Source of the DNA: Parasutterella muris
Lineage (GTDB): Bacteria > Pseudomonadota > Gammaproteobacteria > Burkholderiales > Burkholderiaceae_F
NCBI RefSeq assembly: GCF_943193095.1
Contig: NZ_CALPCV010000003.1
Location: 79,916-143,915, forward strand
DNA length: 64,000 nt
Direction: 5' to 3'
Numbering within the stretch: position 1 is the first letter of the stretch; each line of letters begins with the position of its first letter. The translations under genes and the position numbers were made by a program. Positions 1 to 9,050 of the stretch are shown here, piece after piece. The notes under the pieces were generated by a model. It had not been told where the DNA came from. It did not search any database and worked only from the letters and a program-made list of their open reading frames with translations.

Positions 1-1603
1 AGTTATCGCCAAATATCAGTATCCATGCGGGTTTTCAGGATTCTTACCGACTCAACAGCTCGTTTCTTTTAAATTCAGACGCCCCACAATTCCCTCATGC
101 AGACCAAAATGGTCTCTAGCTTTTTGTTCTTTATCGGGCTGCTCAAAGGAAACAATCGTGAATATGAAGGATGTTGTTGACCTGAAGAGCTCTGAGAGGG
201 CTGAAAATAAAGTTCGTCAAATCGTTCAAGGCGTTCGAGATACTATTTGCGGAAAGCGAATGAAAACGTTTGCTGCTTACCGAGGTGGATTAATGGGAAG
301 TCTGATCGGGAAGATATATTTCTTTGCGGAAGAAGTTTAGGCCCTTAATGACAACAATGCATTTATCGCAAAGAAAGAGAAGAAAACAGCAGCCGGGCCC
401 CATCGCTTACGTCCGAAACGCTCCCTGCTCCCCGAGCAGGTGCCACTATGCTCCCAGTCGCCGCATAACTAGTATATCAACTTCAGCGAAAGGAAACGAC
501 TCGAATCATCAACGACGTTAGAAAAGGCCTTTTGAAATTTTGGTGCGTTGATGTAAAAAATAACGGCTGAATCATCATGGATGATGTCGGTGTCTCGGAC
601 AACGAGGAAAGGCTTATGTACTTCTTTGGTAATTATGTCAAGTGAAACGGTGTTGCTTGTTAATCTGAAAGGGTGGAGTTCAATCTCCCTGTCGATACGC
701 AAAAAAATGGCTTTTGGAGTTCCTTGGTATTTGCTTCATCGACGAAAACAAAGCAGCCGAACTTCTCTGTGATGCTATGAGCGCTTATGGGCGAGATGTC
801 TCGGAGTAATTCAGATTTAAGCGGAAAGAAAGTTTCTTAGAGTACTGCTTGTTAAGAACGGTGAAGGGAAATATGCAAATCCAAACGCAGAAGAACACTC
901 AAGATATGCTGAACCGCTCAGACATGAAGAACCAATAGATTTCAGATAAGAATTTGGACGAAGAGAAGGATAGCAAGAGCCGTCCACCTCGGAAGAATAC
1001 GATCCGGAGCTGGTGCCGGTGTTCGGGGAGCTACAGTAGCAGTCTTCCTGATCGGAATAAAAACGAAAGAGGGCAAAAGGAATTTTTAAGAAAGAGTGGG
1101 TGCCCGGATCATCTTTTAGAGAAGCGTTCAGATTAAACGGAATAGGCGCCTAACTTAAACTAATTACACAAGAGGATATTTGAGTGTTTTTAGGAAAAAG
1201 CTGGCCAATGGTAATGCTCCTATTTTAGAAGTGGTTTAGTGGATAGCGGCTTAAGATTACGTGTCCACGATTAGAATAATTCCCCTACAGACATTGCAAA
1301 ATTGTTGTATCAGGTCTCGCCGAAAGGCCAAAGACTCAAAACCTTAACGATGCAATAAGATGGAAAGGACATTGAAGATAGTCAGGTCAGTGTTCAACTT
1401 TCTTCCCTGTAAAAAATGCTTACAAGAATAGACTCAGTGGAATTAATGAGAAAAAAATGTAGATAAGTTATTTAGCTACCAAATAATTGTCTATGGTCGA
1501 TGTATCTTCAAAAAAAGATTACTGTGAGTTTCGAAAGTGAAAACTCATATCTTTGCGGCGTCGTTGTGGCGAAACCGAGCAACTGTATAAAGGGACTATG
1601 TTG
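1..1603. other. Gene-poor, apparently decayed sequence
   Basis: No open frame here looks like an intact gene: frames are short, broken by stops, and lack convincing ribosome binding sites. Short protein-like stretches occur in more than one frame on the plus strand (for example around 700-940), which suggests degraded coding sequence, but I cannot assign a family. A minus-strand frame at 469-702 is equally unsupported. Confidence 0.4.
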
Positions 1604-2050
1604 CTACTTTGGTAAGGATCTCTTGAAGGCAACAACCGGCTCAAATCTCTCACTGGCAAGCCAAGAGAGGAGTGTTTTTGCTCCTAAAATTTCTTGGCTG
1701 GAAACCTGTTTTGAATAATAGAGCCCTAAATGAGGGAGTTGTTGGTCAGAGAACCAGATGACATCGTTACCTTCGTTGATAAGGCTAAGTGCGGTTTCAA
1801 TGGATATTAGGCAAATAAAACCTGAATCTTTTACGGCTAGCCGAGATTCTGATTGTCGTAGTACATCTTGAAACTTTTCCTCATTTGATCTTCCTCTTGA
1901 CAGAAAGAAAGATACAAATTCCTCCGGAATGGTTCTATTTAGTCGCAGGTCAAAAGCACAAATGGAAACTTGACCGTTCTCAACATAGCTAGGTTTGAGG
2001 TAACGTCCGGCGTCTCCATCAAAAATAAGTTTGGAGGGGAGGGTTGTCAT
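1604..2050 (-). CDS. Hypothetical protein, third gene of an unknown three-gene operon
   Basis: This encodes a 148-residue soluble protein that I do not recognise. It has no signal peptide, membrane segment or cysteine motif. Its start codon overlaps the stop of the upstream 183-residue gene by 4 bases (ATGA), which indicates translational coupling. The C-terminal half is mixed helix/strand in character and ends in a basic tail. It must work with the two genes upstream, but neither gives a functional clue. The surrounding DNA is decayed, so the operon may be an accessory insertion. Confidence 0.6.
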   Translation of the reverse strand: MTTLPSKLIFDGDAGRYLKPSYVENGQVSICAFDLRLNRTIPEEFVSFFLSRGRSNEEKFQDVLRQSESRLAVKDSGFICLISIETALSLINEGNDVIWFSDQQLPHLGLYYSKQVSSQEILGAKTLLSWLASERFEPVVAFKRSLPK

Positions 2051-2598
2051 AAATAACCGAGTATTTTTTCGAGATGCTTTAAGTAGTCAGGGGTAGACAG
2101 CTTCAAAGTAGAAGATAGGATGAAGGGCAAACGTATTTCCTCTTCGTTGCCGACCCTTGATAAATACAACAATTTTGGAGTTTTTGTGGCTATGGAAATC
2201 TTCTGAGTTTTTCGTACATGGAAGGTTACAGCTACGCACGTGAGGTCTGCATCTACATAAAAGGAAGGTTTTTTGTTAAGTAGGAATGGAAAAAGAAACA
2301 ACATCCCTCGGAAAGAGTCATTTGGAATATCAGGGAGGTTCAGTTCTTTATTTGTTTTTTGTTCGTTTTGGTAAGAGGAACAGGCACTGTTGAGCAACTG
2401 ATATAGCGGCATGTAGATGGAATCTTCTTCAATGCACGGCTTGCAAGAAGTATCGTCTGCTTCAGAACTTTGGATTTGAGCAAACCATTTATCGATAGCT
2501 TCCTTCTCTCTATTCAGTTCTACGTCAAAATCTGTGACAGATAAAAGCTCACAAAACGGTGTTTCAGATACGAAAGCATCACAGCTATTCTTAAACAT
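2047..2598 (-). CDS. Hypothetical protein, second gene of an unknown three-gene operon
   Basis: This encodes a 183-residue protein of unknown family. It is acidic in the first half, with a run around residues 40-60 containing two cysteines, and has a hydrophobic Phe/Leu-rich stretch near residues 100-110 that is too short and too interrupted to be a clear transmembrane helix. The start overlaps the end of the upstream 78-residue gene by 8 bases and its stop overlaps the start of the downstream 148-residue gene, so the three are a tightly coupled operon. No function can be assigned. Confidence 0.6.
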   Translation of the reverse strand: MFKNSCDAFVSETPFCELLSVTDFDVELNREKEAIDKWFAQIQSSEADDTSCKPCIEEDSIYMPLYQLLNSACSSYQNEQKTNKELNLPDIPNDSFRGMLFLFPFLLNKKPSFYVDADLTCVAVTFHVRKTQKISIATKTPKLLYLSRVGNEEEIRLPFILSSTLKLSTPDYLKHLEKILGYL

Positions 2599-2827
2599 GC
2601 TGATTCTCTATTGCAGATAATAATTTTTCAGCGAATAGTTTTGCTCTTTGCTGTGTCAAAGCAACAGAAGCTACGATGTTCTGTTGACCATCACCAGGCT
2701 GATCTAAAAAATTTATAACTACCATACCGTCTTGGGTTCCTCCAACAGAGAACCCAAACGGAAAGAATGTTGGCATATTCTTTTTTAATATAATCTGAGA
2801 GGGTTCCTCTTTTCTATCCTTTTCCAT
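2591..2827 (-). CDS. Small DUF3467-like protein, first gene of an unknown operon
   Basis: The start at 2827 is preferred over a longer frame because it follows a good Shine-Dalgarno sequence (AGGGAGA) at proper spacing; this gives 78 residues. The C-terminal pattern, a short beta region followed by V-A-S-V-A-L-T-Q-Q-x-A-K-x-F-x-x-K-L-L-x-A-I-E, resembles the small DUF3467 family, in which a strand pair is followed by an 'AK..L..L' helix. That resemblance is from memory and is only suggestive. It leads the operon containing the 183- and 148-residue genes. Confidence 0.55.
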   Translation of the reverse strand: MEKDRKEEPSQIILKKNMPTFFPFGFSVGGTQDGMVVINFLDQPGDGQQNIVASVALTQQRAKLFAEKLLSAIENQHV

Positions 2828-3066
2828 TTTCGTCTCCCTTAATCTCCAGTGCATTATAGCAACACGCATATATAACAATTAGTCTCATAGTTTTCCCACA
2901 GATGTATGAAGGCACTTACCTATCCGTTTATAAGTAATTTCATCTCTTAAAATTACTAACCAAACGGATGAGTAAAAAATACATGGAAGACCACTGAGAC
3001 ACTAAGCGTATTTCACACTGTTTTGTTCAGTTTTGGGTTGACGGAGTGCATCATCGTGCTCAATAA

Positions 3067-3516
3067 CTGATTGAAGGAAAACCATCAAGCATCCATGGAT
3101 TTATTTTTGAGGTCATTCCTATCCTTTTAGTCTTATTTGGTCCTTTAATGCGTTGGAATATTTCAACAACAAAGCAGGGTTACAAAGATTTCGAGAAGCC
3201 TTAGCAAATAAGAACTGCTCCTAGAGGTTTGTGTGCTGACTTCGGTGATGGAAAGATTGAGGAAATTGTCACCGACAAATTCATTACTCAAGTCACGATC
3301 GCCTTTTCCCGCATCGTAGGCAAGAGGTTTTTAGCAGATAAGCTGAGCCCTGCAACGGTCGACTATGTGTTAATGAAGATGGTATCTGGGCTACCCTTTG
3401 AAATTAAGGCATCCACGATGAGGATTATGGTGCTTGCGCTGCGGATAATAAACTTAGAACTTAACCTTTCAGGTTGGCTTGGGAAGAGCAATTCGGTCGG
3501 ATGCACGCATAACTAA
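3067..3516 (+). pseudogene. Decayed reading frame, unknown family
   Basis: One frame stays open from about 3067 to 3516 except for a TAG at 3202-3204. The upstream part encodes a hydrophobic segment of about 20 residues that could span a membrane; the downstream part would encode up to 95 residues from a TTG at 3229. There is no convincing ribosome binding site and no recognisable domain. It may be a degraded membrane-protein gene. The overlapping minus-strand frame at 3461-3814 is not better supported. The rest of 2828-3872 holds nothing I can name. Confidence 0.25.
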
Positions 3517-3872
3517 AGATACGTGAACCTGCGATAAGAACGTATCTGATCATATAAAAATTGTTGCTGACCAGAAGCTTCTTTTCAAGAGGAGGGAGTG
3601 TCTTAAGGCAAGAAAAGTTTACAAAAAGACAGGTGATTCCCAGGCGGCTTCTAACTTTTAAAAATAAGAAAACTGTTTTGTGTTTTTCATTGAGCAGGGA
3701 GAAATTGTCGTCACAGCAGTGATTTACCGGTAGATGTAAACGGTTATGAATTTCAGGAGAAGAATTAACAGTCTGTTCGTAAAGGCGGATACTGCCGGTC
3801 CTTTTGAGTTTCAAGCTTTCTACGCTGATTTGTCATCTTTTTAGATTAATGGTTTCCATAACCGCTATGCCC

Positions 3873-3918
3873 GATTTGAGTACTAATTGCTTATACACTT
3901 TGGTTAATAACTCAAATC
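3873..3918. promoter_or_regulatory. Inverted repeat bracketing the probable creatininase promoter
   Basis: A perfect 9-base inverted repeat, GATTTGAGT at 3873-3881 and ACTCAAATC at 3910-3918, flanks 28 bases that contain a TATACA -10-like hexamer at 3892-3897. It ends 16 bases before the creatininase-family start codon. It may be a pair of regulator half-sites or a long-loop hairpin in the 5' leader. Confidence 0.4.
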
Positions 3919-3934
3919 ACGTTAAGGAGACTAT

Positions 3935-4705
3935 ATGAGCGTTTATCTGCAGACTAAAAGCTGGGAAGAAGCTCGAGAAGCCATTAAGAAAAGCAAGGGC
4001 GTCGCGATCGTACCGATCGGAAGTGTCGAACAGCATAGCTACCATCTTCCGCTTGGTACGGACACGTATGTCGCAATGACCGTCGCAGAAGGCGCCGCGG
4101 AAAAAACCGGCGCTGTTCTGACGCCGCCGGTTTGGTTCGGATGGAGCCCGCATCATATGGTGCTTCCCGGCACAATCACAATTCGTCCGGAAGTTCTTTC
4201 CGAGATGACATACGACATCATCGAATCCTTGGTCGCACACGGCCTCAACAAAATCATTCTGATCAACGGTCACAGAATCGTAAATGTGGTCTGGATGCAG
4301 CTGTGCGCACAGAAAGCTCAGAGCAAACTTGGCTGCATCGTCAAGATTTTTGATCCGGCCTATATGAGCAAAGATATTGTTAAAGAGCTCGGATTCGGAC
4401 CGGTCGGACACGCCGAAGAAATCGAAACGTCACACATGATGGCAAGATTCCCGGACATGGTCCATTTAGAAAAAGCCGTCGATAATCCCATCAAAGACAC
4501 ACCGCTTTATTCAGTCGATCCGACTTATGAACATGACACGCTTTGCTATGTGCCGAGCAGTCTTGCGCACGCCAAGGCGGCAGCGGAGAAGTCCGGCGGA
4601 TGCACCGGAGAGCCGAGCAACGCCGACGCTGAGCGCGGGAAGATTTATCACGATCACCTGGTCAGCAACTTGGTCAAAGTTGTTGAACAGCTTCAGAGTG
4701 AATAA
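3935..4705 (+). CDS. Creatininase family amidohydrolase
   Basis: This 256-residue protein belongs to the creatininase family of metal-dependent cyclic amide hydrolases. The metal-ligand signature is visible: G-S-V-E-Q-H at about residues 28-33, followed by L-P-L-G-T-D (His and Asp ligands), then I-N-G-H near 111 and G-H-A-E-E-I-E-T-S near 155. The usual 'NGHGGN' is changed to NGHRIVN, so the substrate may not be creatinine. The start is fixed by AAGGAGA 6 bases upstream. It is followed closely by a small membrane protein and a sodium:solute symporter, so the operon likely imports and hydrolyses one small nitrogen compound. Confidence 0.85.
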   Translation: MSVYLQTKSWEEAREAIKKSKGVAIVPIGSVEQHSYHLPLGTDTYVAMTVAEGAAEKTGAVLTPPVWFGWSPHHMVLPGTITIRPEVLSEMTYDIIESLVAHGLNKIILINGHRIVNVVWMQLCAQKAQSKLGCIVKIFDPAYMSKDIVKELGFGPVGHAEEIETSHMMARFPDMVHLEKAVDNPIKDTPLYSVDPTYEHDTLCYVPSSLAHAKAAAEKSGGCTGEPSNADAERGKIYHDHLVSNLVKVVEQLQSE

Positions 4706-4719
4706 CATCGGAGTCTGCG

Positions 4720-4980
4720 ATGAAATTTAACGGTAAAACCATATTTTTTTCGGTGCTGATCTTCAGCATCATCATGGTCAATCCCCCGGTTGTATTTTGG
4801 GTCAATGACTACTGCGTCACACACCCGCTGACCTTTGGCTGGCCGACACTTTATCTTTGGCTTGAATTCTGGTTTGTGGTCATGATCGTCGACTTCATTG
4901 TCGCCGCGTTAAAGCTCAAGGCCTGGAACTGCAGCCAGGATGCTAAAGAGATCGAGCAGGTCTCAAGACCCGAGTTCTAA
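4720..4980 (+). CDS. Small two-helix membrane protein, symporter partner (DUF3311/YhdT-like)
   Basis: This 86-residue protein has two hydrophobic segments, about residues 8-28 and 44-66, with a short charged tail. Small membrane proteins of this type (DUF3311, YhdT) are typically encoded just before sodium:solute symporters such as PanF. Here the symporter starts 12 bases after the stop. The assignment rests on size, topology and position; sequence similarity to a named family is not certain. It probably helps assembly or function of the transporter. Confidence 0.65.
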   Translation: MKFNGKTIFFSVLIFSIIMVNPPVVFWVNDYCVTHPLTFGWPTLYLWLEFWFVVMIVDFIVAALKLKAWNCSQDAKEIEQVSRPEF

Positions 4981-4992
4981 GGAGGGACAATC

Positions 4993-6498
4993 ATGAATTT
5001 AGGTCTTGTTATTCTGACTGTATATCTTCTTGTTCTCCTTGGTATCGCGCTTTACGCAGCCAAACAGGATAAGAAAAACATTAAAGACTTCGCAACAGGC
5101 GGCGGTCTCGGAATCTTTATCCTTACGCTGACGTTCTCAGCAACATACCACAGCGCATACGCCTTTATGGGTGCGGGTGGTTTTGTATACAACAACGGAA
5201 TCGGCTGGTGGTGCAACGGTTTATGGACAGTGCTTCCGGGCGTACTTTTCTGGGTCTGGGGACGCCGTTTCTGGTTTATCGGCAAACGCTACGGCTATCT
5301 TTCGGTTTCCGACTATGCTTCCGACGTTTACCGTTCTAAGACGGTCGGTGTATTGGTCACACTGATCACAATGGTCTTTACGATTCCTTATGTCGCGATT
5401 CAGGCTATCGGATGCAGCTACATCTTCCAGACCATTTCCGGAGGCATGCTTTCTTACACCGCAGGCGCACTGATCTTCTTTGCGATCATGATCATCCTTG
5501 TGTTTTTAGGCGGTATGAAGGGCGTTGCAATTACAGATGCGGCGCAAGGTGTTTTTATGTTTGTCGGTCTGCTTGGCGGCTCCCTCTGGGTTATTCTTGC
5601 GAACTTCCCGTCGGTTGCTGAGGCCTATCAGGCTGCTTTCAGCCATACTCCGGAATTATTCACACTGCCGGGACCCAAAGGCGTTGTCACGCCTCAGGAC
5701 TGGGTCTCCCGCTGGGTTGTCATTACCTTTGGCATGATGATGTTCCCGCAGGTGACGCTGAGATTCTTCGCGGGTAAGAACTTGAATGTTATGAAGTGGT
5801 CTGCCGTGTTCTCTTCGATCTATCTGACCATGATTTACGTCTTTACACCGTGCGTCGGTATGATCGGTCGTATCCTGATGCCGGATATCGCGGCTCCGGA
5901 TACCATCTTCCCGGAACTGCTTCTCAAGTACACGCCTGCGGTCTTTGCAGCGCTCATCATCAGCGGTGCGCTTGCTGCCGCGATGTCAACGGGTGACTCT
6001 CAGCTCCATGCGACTTCCACAATGCTCGCTACCGACGTTTACAAGAAGTACATCAACAAGAAAGCAGACGAAAACGCGATGTACAACGTCGCTAAGGTCG
6101 GTGTCATTATTATCGGTTTGGCCTCTGTCGTTTTCGCGCTCACTCGTCCGACAGCGCTTGCTGATCTTCTGGTGCTTTCCAACGGCGGTGTGGCGGTTTT
6201 AGTTCCGGCGGTAATCGGCGGACTTTATTGGAAGAGAGCGACGAGAGAAGCTGCGATTGCTTCGATCGTTATCGGGGAACTTCTGATGATTACGATGACC
6301 TTCATTCTGAAGGCCGCTCCGTTCGGTCTTTCAGGAGCGTTCTGGTCCATGATGATTTCTCTGGTGATTTTCGTCGGTGTTTCTCTGGTCACTAAGCCTC
6401 AGGAACACACCAAGCAGGTCATTGACTCTATCAATGATTTCTTCGCGGAAGACGAAGAGCCCGCACAGGCTCCTCAGAAGAATCTGGCGCTCGACTAA
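4993..6498 (+). CDS. Sodium:solute symporter (SSF family)
   Basis: This 501-residue integral membrane protein has about 13 hydrophobic segments and the size of the SSF family (PanF, PutP and relatives), secondary transporters that drive uptake with sodium. A typical SSF segment G-A-L-A-A-A-M-S-T-G-D-S-Q lies near residues 329-341, the family signature region. A strong Shine-Dalgarno AAGGAGGG precedes the ATG. The substrate is not visible from sequence; the creatininase-family enzyme two genes upstream suggests a cyclic amide, creatinine-like or ureide compound. A terminator follows. Confidence 0.85.
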   Translation: MNLGLVILTVYLLVLLGIALYAAKQDKKNIKDFATGGGLGIFILTLTFSATYHSAYAFMGAGGFVYNNGIGWWCNGLWTVLPGVLFWVWGRRFWFIGKRYGYLSVSDYASDVYRSKTVGVLVTLITMVFTIPYVAIQAIGCSYIFQTISGGMLSYTAGALIFFAIMIILVFLGGMKGVAITDAAQGVFMFVGLLGGSLWVILANFPSVAEAYQAAFSHTPELFTLPGPKGVVTPQDWVSRWVVITFGMMMFPQVTLRFFAGKNLNVMKWSAVFSSIYLTMIYVFTPCVGMIGRILMPDIAAPDTIFPELLLKYTPAVFAALIISGALAAAMSTGDSQLHATSTMLATDVYKKYINKKADENAMYNVAKVGVIIIGLASVVFALTRPTALADLLVLSNGGVAVLVPAVIGGLYWKRATREAAIASIVIGELLMITMTFILKAAPFGLSGAFWSMMISLVIFVGVSLVTKPQEHTKQVIDSINDFFAEDEEPAQAPQKNLALD

Positions 6499-6574
6499 TT
6501 GGTGCGCAAATCCCGCGGATAAGAAGGCGGTTTAAAACCGGTTTTAAGTTTTGCGGGATCATTAAATAAACGAA

Positions 6575-6604
6575 GAAGCTCGGAAATCAGCCGGGCTTTT
6601 TCTT
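6575..6604 (+). terminator. Rho-independent terminator after the symporter operon
   Basis: A stem of AAGCTCGG and CCGGGCTT (one G-T pair) with a 7-base loop is followed by a T-rich tail. A second longer hairpin (TCCCGC with GCGGGA around 6509-6558) lies just upstream. The rest of 6605-6803 holds no supported gene. Confidence 0.7.
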
Positions 6605-6803
6605 TGGGTTTGCTAGGGCAAATCCATGATAAAAATAGGGCCGGCATCTTTACGGATGTCGGCCACGCGTGTTTGAATCCGCAAACGGCGAGGATTTTCA
6701 GGGTAAACCTTGAAAATGCAATGTGCAGGTGCAATACTCAGCCGTTTGCAGAAACTGGCACAAATTCAAATGAAGGAGTTTTTGAGTAAATTGACTTTGA
6801 ACA

Positions 6804-7385
6804 TTAAAGATCGAGCATGTCCATGCCGATATAGTGCTGATACGGATGATCGCAGGCAGGGCATTTTGTCGGAGGTGTCAGACCTTCATACACAAAGCCG
6901 CAAACCAGACACAGCCATTTAATCGGTTTTTCTCTTTTCCAAACTGTACCGTCTTCCACCTGCTTGAGCCAAGCTTGGAAACGAGCCATGTGATGTGCTT
7001 CGATGGATGCGATGGCACGGAACTTAGCGGCGATCTCAGGGAAGCCTTCTTCGTCAGCGACATTTGCGTAGGCGAGGTAAGCCTCAACTCCTCCAATCTT
7101 TTCTTCTTCAATAGAAATCTTCAGGTTGTCAGCGGTCTTTCCGATGGCGCCGGTATCTGTTTGTACACAGCCTAGGACCTGTCCGTCGGGAAGAAGATTG
7201 AGGAAAATCTTGGCGTGGCGAAGTTCGTTCGCAGCGGTTTCGTTAAAGACGCCCTGAAGCGGAAAATAGCTTTCTTTACCGGCCTGCGCCGCATAAAAAG
7301 TGTAGCGTGCGTATGACTGGGATTCATTCAGATAGGAAATTGTCAAATTCTTTTCTGTCTGAGTACCTACCAAACTTTTTGTCAT
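6804..7385 (-). CDS. Rubrerythrin
   Basis: This 193-residue protein is a rubrerythrin: an N-terminal ferritin-like diiron four-helix domain followed by a rubredoxin domain. Iron ligands are visible in E-S-Q-S-Y-A-R-Y near residue 20, N-E-L-R-H-A near 54 and I-E-A-H-H near 129, and the rubredoxin knuckles C-L-V-C-G and C-P-A-C-D are at the C terminus. Rubrerythrins reduce hydrogen peroxide in anaerobes. The start at 7385 is chosen because GGAGG lies at ideal spacing; an 18-residue upstream extension is unlikely. It fits an anaerobe that must survive oxygen exposure. Confidence 0.93.
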   Translation of the reverse strand: MTKSLVGTQTEKNLTISYLNESQSYARYTFYAAQAGKESYFPLQGVFNETAANELRHAKIFLNLLPDGQVLGCVQTDTGAIGKTADNLKISIEEEKIGGVEAYLAYANVADEEGFPEIAAKFRAIASIEAHHMARFQAWLKQVEDGTVWKREKPIKWLCLVCGFVYEGLTPPTKCPACDHPYQHYIGMDMLDL

Positions 7386-7733
7386 TATCAAACCTCCAAA
7401 TTGCTTTATCGGGTGATCAGCGTCATTTGCTATAAACACGGTATAGGTTAATTACATACTCAGAGAAGAGCCTCCAAAGCACCTCAAAATAAGCGTAAAG
7501 AGTTGAGGCTATTTTTATTTAGAAAAATCAGTTTTTTATGAATGATTTTCGAATAAAGAGTTACAAATTGGAAATTGCTTTAAACGATATAAAAGTATTT
7601 GGATTCAGTGGGTTATATGAGGTTTTAGTTATTTGTGCGGCAATTTGCCAATGGCGGCTGACCAGGGCCTCCTTATAGTGGGTGATTCATAGTGTGGCTG
7701 CCTTATAAGCCTGTGTGTGAGTGTGAACGCATA
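7386..7733. other. Intergenic region between rubrerythrin and primase
   Basis: An AT-rich stretch of about 350 bases with no supported gene. It should contain the rubrerythrin promoter on the minus strand and the promoter of the primase transcript, but I cannot pinpoint either. Confidence 0.5.
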
Positions 7734-7822
7734 TTTCTCGGGCGACCGAGAAAATCATGCTCAGCGTCAAAGCGGTTTTCCGCTTTTTTCTTCAATCTTG
7801 GCGAACCGCCGTGTTCGCCGAG
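7734..7822 (+). promoter_or_regulatory. Structured leader with attenuator-like terminator before primase
   Basis: Three perfect or near-perfect hairpins lie within 90 bases. TTTCTCGG/CCGAGAAA closes a GCGA (GNRA) tetraloop at 7734-7753. AAGCGG-TTTT-CCGCTT followed by more T residues at 7770-7789 has the form of an intrinsic terminator. A 10-base stem with one wobble pair lies at 7797-7822. The primase start codon comes 38 bases later. A terminator between promoter and gene suggests attenuation. Confidence 0.55.
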
Positions 7823-7860
7823 AGGGGACTGCGGGACGTCTTTTTATTCACCTTTTATTA

Positions 7861-8865
7861 ATGATGATTAAAGATATGCAAACTCGAATTTGTCCTGAAA
7901 CCGCCGCGCTGATTCTTGAGCGCGCCCAAGGCAATTATCGTGAAATCCTGCAGTATGCCGGTGTCAGCGAGAAGGTTCTTCACAAACCGAACCAGGAATG
8001 TCCCTGGTGCGGCGGAGAGGATCGTTTCTCCTTCACCGACAAATTTAGAAAAGGCGATAGCTACTGCCGTCACTGCGGCCATCACAGCGGTGTGGATTTG
8101 CTTATGCTGATCCGAAACTTCTCTTATAAGGAAGCGCTTCTGTATATCGCAGACTTTTTCTCGATTCCCGTTGAAGAGTACCGTGCTGTACGTCGCCGCA
8201 AACCGGTTCAGAGGACTCGAGACTCCGTCGAAAGACTGTGGAGTTTTTCGCGTCCGATTGAAGAGGGAGACGGCGCCTATGTCTATCTTCGCTCAAGAGG
8301 AATTCTCGGGAAACTCCCTCCCGCTCTGCGTTCAATCAAGTCTATGCGATATTCGCAGCAGGCTGAAAACGGGCAGGATTGGGAATCGAGCTATTTCGAG
8401 GGCCTCATTGCGGAGATCAGCGATATGCACGGAAAACGAGTGAATCTGCACAGAACTTATCTTGAAGGAGGCCGTAAGGCCGATGTTAAGACAGTGAAAA
8501 AGGTTCTCTCAAAGGAGCTCTCCGGCTGCTCCATTCGGCTTGGCGAATATCAGCCCGACGGAGTCCTCGGACTTGCTGAAGGAATTGAAACCGCGCTCTC
8601 GGCTTCCGAACTTTTTAAAGTTCCGGTTTGGTCGGTGATCGCGGCGTTTAATTTCAAACAATTTGTCCCGCCGGAAGGCGTCAGAAAACTGATCCTTTTT
8701 GCGGATGCGGATCTGAACTTTGTGGGACAAAGAGAAGCCTATTGCGCTGCCGCTGTTTTAAAGCAGCGGTATCCCGCGCTTGAAGTTGAAGTACGTCTTC
8801 CGGACTTTCCCGGCTGGGATTGGAATGACGTGCTGATGCACAGGCGCGCTCAGAAGGCTTCGTAG
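7861..8865 (+). CDS. Toprim-domain primase with zinc finger
   Basis: This protein of about 335 residues combines an N-terminal zinc-binding domain (C-P-W-C-G followed about 20 residues later by C-R-H-C-G) with a C-terminal Toprim domain (G-L-A-E-G-I-E-T-A and L-I-L-F-A-D-A-D). Such proteins are the primase subunits of phages, plasmids and integrative elements, which synthesise RNA primers. The domain begins soon after the ATG pair at 7861/7864; the longer frame from 7717 runs through the hairpin leader and is unlikely to be translated. No strong ribosome binding site is visible. It is followed by the CobS/CobT-like genes in the same direction. Confidence 0.8.
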   Translation: MMIKDMQTRICPETAALILERAQGNYREILQYAGVSEKVLHKPNQECPWCGGEDRFSFTDKFRKGDSYCRHCGHHSGVDLLMLIRNFSYKEALLYIADFFSIPVEEYRAVRRRKPVQRTRDSVERLWSFSRPIEEGDGAYVYLRSRGILGKLPPALRSIKSMRYSQQAENGQDWESSYFEGLIAEISDMHGKRVNLHRTYLEGGRKADVKTVKKVLSKELSGCSIRLGEYQPDGVLGLAEGIETALSASELFKVPVWSVIAAFNFKQFVPPEGVRKLILFADADLNFVGQREAYCAAAVLKQRYPALEVEVRLPDFPGWDWNDVLMHRRAQKAS

Positions 8866-8903
8866 CACCAAAGATGCTTAGCGGCACTTCAGGGCGATAG
8901 GCT

Positions 8904-9048
8904 GGCGGAATTAGATTTCCGCCGACAAAGAAAGGCTCCTGCACAAAGCCTTTCTTTGACGGAAAACATTTGTGCAGTTTTTTATACCCCGCGGGGCTTT
9001 CGACCCCGCGGCAGCGGCAGGAAAGCTCCGTTTTTTATTTGGAGTTTT
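8904..9048 (+). promoter_or_regulatory. Multi-hairpin leader with alternative terminator and occluded ribosome site
   Basis: Hairpin A is GGCGGAA/TTCCGCC (8904-8923). Hairpin B is a perfect 12-base stem at 8926-8937 with 8947-8958. Its loop and edge (CTGCACAAA, 8939-8947) are also perfectly complementary to TTTGTGCAG at 8969-8977, which is followed by six T residues: an alternative terminator overlapping hairpin B. Hairpin C is an 8-base GC stem (8989-9011). Finally AAAGCTCC (9022-9029) can pair with GGAGTTTT (9041-9048), covering the Shine-Dalgarno of the next gene. Confidence 0.6.
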
Positions 9049-9050
9049 TT

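Noticed and set aside
3461..3814. Minus-strand frame of 117 codons
   Set aside because: No ribosome site, no domain, and it overlaps another equally weak plus-strand frame in decayed DNA.
6495..6734. Minus-strand frame of 79 codons between the symporter and rubrerythrin
   Set aside because: It covers the terminator hairpins of the symporter operon and has no recognisable features.
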